Assembly (NCBI GenBank): GCA_003158365.1
Contig: PMIW01000039.1
Location: 700-8,627 of the forward strand
Source of the DNA: Ignavibacteriota bacterium
Lineage (GTDB): Bacteria; Bacteroidota; Ignavibacteria; Tepidaquicellales; Tepidaquicellaceae
DNA: 7,928 bases
Direction of reading: 5' to 3'
Under the pieces are notes generated by a model. It was not told the DNA's origin and did not search any database. It saw only the letters and a program-made list of their open reading frames with translations. Positions 6,725 to 7,928 of the stretch are shown in pieces (positions within the stretch are counted from its first letter, which is position 1; each line of letters begins with the position of its first letter). A program made the position numbers and the translations under genes.

Positions 6725-7159
6725 GTGAAAAAGTTTAAATTTAAATATCGCACGATTTCAAAAGCATTTGCAATGCTGATGCTGTTTGTATTCTGTACAA
6801 CAACTCTTGCATCCGACTGCCTTGATTGTGTGTGTGCTGCCGGTAAAGGCGCATCGAAAGATATGAAGTGCCGTTCTGTGAAAAAAGAAATGAAATGCGG
6901 CAGCGGCGATGAAAAACAATGCGGAAAGACGGAAAATAAATCCGGTAAAGACTGCGGAAATTGCACCATGAAAAAAAGCGGTATACAAAATCCTTTATCT
7001 ACAAACGAAAATAATACGGTAAAAACAAAAATTATAAAAGTAATAAGTGAAAATCATTCCTTAAATTCAGGTGACCTGTTAATTCAGTCTTTTAATAAAT
7101 GGCGGCCGCCGGATAAGCACCCTAAAATTTTTATTACGCTATCCAATTTTAGAATTTAA
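6725..7159 (+). CDS. Exported cysteine-rich small protein, possible metal handling
   Basis: I do not recognise a named family. The 144-residue product has a basic n-region (KKFKFKYRTISK), a hydrophobic core (14-28) and a likely signal peptidase site after A29. The mature part is lysine-rich with eight cysteines at 32, 35, 37, 49, 58, 66, 77 and 80, including CxxCxC and CGNC (77-80). No cysteines occur after residue 80. The C-terminus ends in a hydrophobic, proline-containing tail, WRPPDKHPKIFITLSNFRI (126-144). Small Bacteroidota proteins near heavy-metal efflux genes have a similar plan (signal peptide, cysteine cluster, PP, short hydrophobic end), which suggests but does not prove a metal role. 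The GTG start is chosen because the next in-frame ATG (codon 17) would remove the positively charged n-region. The next gene, 123 bp on, is another exported cysteine protein. Confidence 0.75.
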   Translation: MKKFKFKYRTISKAFAMLMLFVFCTTTLASDCLDCVCAAGKGASKDMKCRSVKKEMKCGSGDEKQCGKTENKSGKDCGNCTMKKSGIQNPLSTNENNTVKTKIIKVISENHSLNSGDLLIQSFNKWRPPDKHPKIFITLSNFRI

Positions 7160-7186
7160 ACGAATATATAACTATGCCCTGAAATG

Positions 7187-7204
7187 ACCTTTCAAAAGGA
7201 AGGT
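7187..7204 (+). terminator. Short hairpin between the two cysteine-protein genes
   Basis: ACCTTTC (7187-7193) pairs with GGAAGGT (7198-7204) around an AAAA loop, with one G-U that is only paired in plus-strand RNA. The downstream sequence is T-rich but has no clean T-tract, so it may be a leaky terminator for the upstream gene or an mRNA-processing or stability hairpin in the leader of the YHS gene. Confidence 0.35.
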
Positions 7205-7272
7205 TAGTATTTATATTTCTAAAAGCAGAAATAATTAATCAGTTAAAAATTTTAATAATAAAAATATTAAAC

Positions 7273-7278
7273 AAAGGA
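7273..7278 (+). promoter_or_regulatory. Ribosome binding site of the tandem-YHS gene
   Basis: AAAGGA ends four bases before the ATG at 7283. It is the only gene start in the window with a clear Shine-Dalgarno sequence, and it fixes this start. Confidence 0.7.
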
Positions 7279-7282
7279 AAAA

Positions 7283-7741
7283 ATGAAAACCAGAAAAATG
7301 TTATTTTTAGCAATATTAACTGCAATGTTCTTCACGGCAAGTTTATCATTTGCACAGGTCAATCAAAAAGAAAGTGACTGTACAAAAAAAAGCGATTGCA
7401 AGACCGAGTGCACTAGCAAGACAGGCGACTCGCAGGGTGTTGTATCCGACACGGCGAAAGTTTGCATAGTAACAGGCGAAAAACTAGACGGAGCCGAAGG
7501 CGACCCCGTAAAATATACATATCTCGGAAAAGAATATTCATTCTGCTGTAACGGATGCGTGAAGAAATTCAAAGCCGAACCGATGAATTACATAAAAGAA
7601 GAAATAAAATGTCCTGTGATGGGCAATCCCGCATCACAAAAAGTCTTTACAGTGGTTGACGGAGTGAAATATTATTTCTGCTGCTCAGGCTGTATTAAGA
7701 AATTCGAAGACGACCCGAAGAAATATTTGGACAAACAATAG
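7283..7741 (+). CDS. Exported tandem YHS/TRASH-like metal-binding protein
   Basis: This 152-residue protein probably binds a soft or transition metal in the periplasm. It begins with a signal peptide (MKTRK, hydrophobic core to about 23, likely cleavage after FA at 24). A hydrophilic linker with C33, C39 and C43 follows. Two YHS-like domains come next. The first (about 61-104) has C61 in CIVTGEKLD and FCCNGC (C88, C89, C92) followed by VKKFKAEPMNY. The second (about 110-148) has C110 in CPVMGNP and FCCSGC (C133, C134, C137) followed by IKKFEDDPKKY. The parallel spacing points to an internal duplication. YHS domains occur in copper and heavy-metal ATPases and related chaperones; the metal here cannot be told from sequence. 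It has a good ribosome site and is closed by a strong terminator. Its neighbour at 6725 is likewise exported and cysteine-rich, so a shared role is plausible. Confidence 0.9.
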   Translation: MKTRKMLFLAILTAMFFTASLSFAQVNQKESDCTKKSDCKTECTSKTGDSQGVVSDTAKVCIVTGEKLDGAEGDPVKYTYLGKEYSFCCNGCVKKFKAEPMNYIKEEIKCPVMGNPASQKVFTVVDGVKYYFCCSGCIKKFEDDPKKYLDKQ

Positions 7742-7765
7742 AATATAATGTGATTTTATAAATAA

Positions 7766-7805
7766 AAGCCCTCTCTTTTGAATAAAAGAGAGGGCTTATT
7801 TTCTT
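7766..7805. terminator. Strong intrinsic terminator after the YHS gene
   Basis: A perfect 14-bp stem, AAGCCCTCTCTTTT (7766-7779) with AAAAGAGAGGGCTT (7784-7797), has a GAAT loop and is followed by ATTTTCTT. It ends the YHS transcript. Read from the other side it is followed by TTATTTATAAAAT, so it may also stop transcription from the tRNA gene. Confidence 0.92.
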
Positions 7806-7860
7806 GTCGGAACGGTCCCGATTTTACCGGGACGACCTTTATTAATTTTAGTCGGAACGG
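7806..7860. repeat. Direct repeat of the tRNA-Pro 3' end around a small hairpin
   Basis: GTCGGAACGG occurs at 7806-7815 and again at 7851-7860. The second copy is the 3' end of the tRNA-Pro gene (acceptor strand, discriminator base and one flanking base). Between them GTCCCG (7815-7820) and CGGGAC (7828-7833) form a six-base-pair hairpin with a seven-base loop. The layout could be the scar of a tRNA attachment site or a slippage duplication; no integrase is in the window. Confidence 0.45.
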
Positions 7861-7926
7861 CTGGATTCGAACCAGCGACCTCCAGTTCCCAAAACTGGCG
7901 CGATAACCAGACTACGCTACGCTCCG
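7852..7926 (-). tRNA. tRNA-Pro (anticodon UGG)
   Basis: The minus strand folds as a complete cloverleaf. The acceptor stem pairs CGGAGCG with CGTTCCG (one G-U). The D-arm contains GCGTAGTCTGGTTATCGC. The anticodon stem pairs CCAGT with ACTGG around loop TTTGGGA, giving anticodon TGG. The T-arm is GCTGG-TTCGAAT-CCAGC. The discriminator is A and CCA is not encoded (ACT follows the acceptor stem), so the ends must be added enzymatically. It reads all or most proline codons when U34 is modified. The 5' end lies two bases inside the window edge, so its promoter is outside. Confidence 0.96.
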
Positions 7927-7928
7927 AG

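Noticed and set aside
6758..6988. Minus-strand open frames opposite the cysteine-rich gene
   Set aside because: They are shadows of the plus-strand gene, which has a promoter, a signal peptide and a patterned cysteine content.
1..7928. CRISPR arrays, insertion sequences, toxin-antitoxin or phage-defence genes
   Set aside because: No regularly spaced repeats, transposase motifs or defence-associated domains were found on either strand.

Overview
The window is AT-rich. It shows a promoter of the Bacteroidota/Chlorobi type (TTTG, 21 bp, then TAnnTTTG) before one gene, mostly weak or absent Shine-Dalgarno sequences, a class 2 dihydroorotate dehydrogenase and a tRNA gene without an encoded CCA. 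These traits suggest a Gram-negative member of the Bacteroidota/Ignavibacteria side of the FCB group. This is an inference from style and not from a database match.

Layout. 1-773 (minus) is the first three quarters of pyrD, cut by the window edge; the gene reads leftward. 774-1420 has no protein gene but is the most unusual part. Reading rightward it holds two exact 10-bp direct repeats 64 bp apart, three A-tracts spaced at the helical repeat, and a near-consensus sigma-54 promoter at 1059-1075. These are followed by a long imperfect hairpin (1120-1218) and a strong two-part hairpin terminator (1356-1402). Together they look like a sigma-54-dependent non-coding RNA unit of about 320 nt. 1421-5683 (minus) is a two-gene RND efflux operon: a membrane fusion protein, then an AcrB-type permease, 3 nt apart, ending at the same terminator. 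No TolC-type channel or regulator lies beside it.

5684-5938 is a divergent control region with a perfect 10-bp tandem repeat next to a possible -35 box and a perfect 14-bp palindrome. 5939-6607 (plus) is a YgjP/DUF45-type zinc metallopeptidase-fold protein. Two small exported cysteine-rich proteins follow on the plus strand. The one at 6725-7159 has eight cysteines in the mature part and may be translated from a leaderless GTG start. The one at 7283-7741 carries two tandem YHS/TRASH-like metal-binding domains. A textbook terminator closes this group. A tRNA-Pro(UGG) gene on the minus strand ends the window, and ten bases of its 3' end are repeated 45 bp away.

How the genes work together. The fusion protein and permease should form the inner-membrane and periplasmic parts of a proton-driven tripartite pump whose outer-membrane channel is encoded elsewhere. 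The two exported cysteine proteins probably handle a soft metal in the cell envelope, but the substrate is not visible in the sequence. pyrD (pyrimidine synthesis) and the tRNA are housekeeping neighbours.
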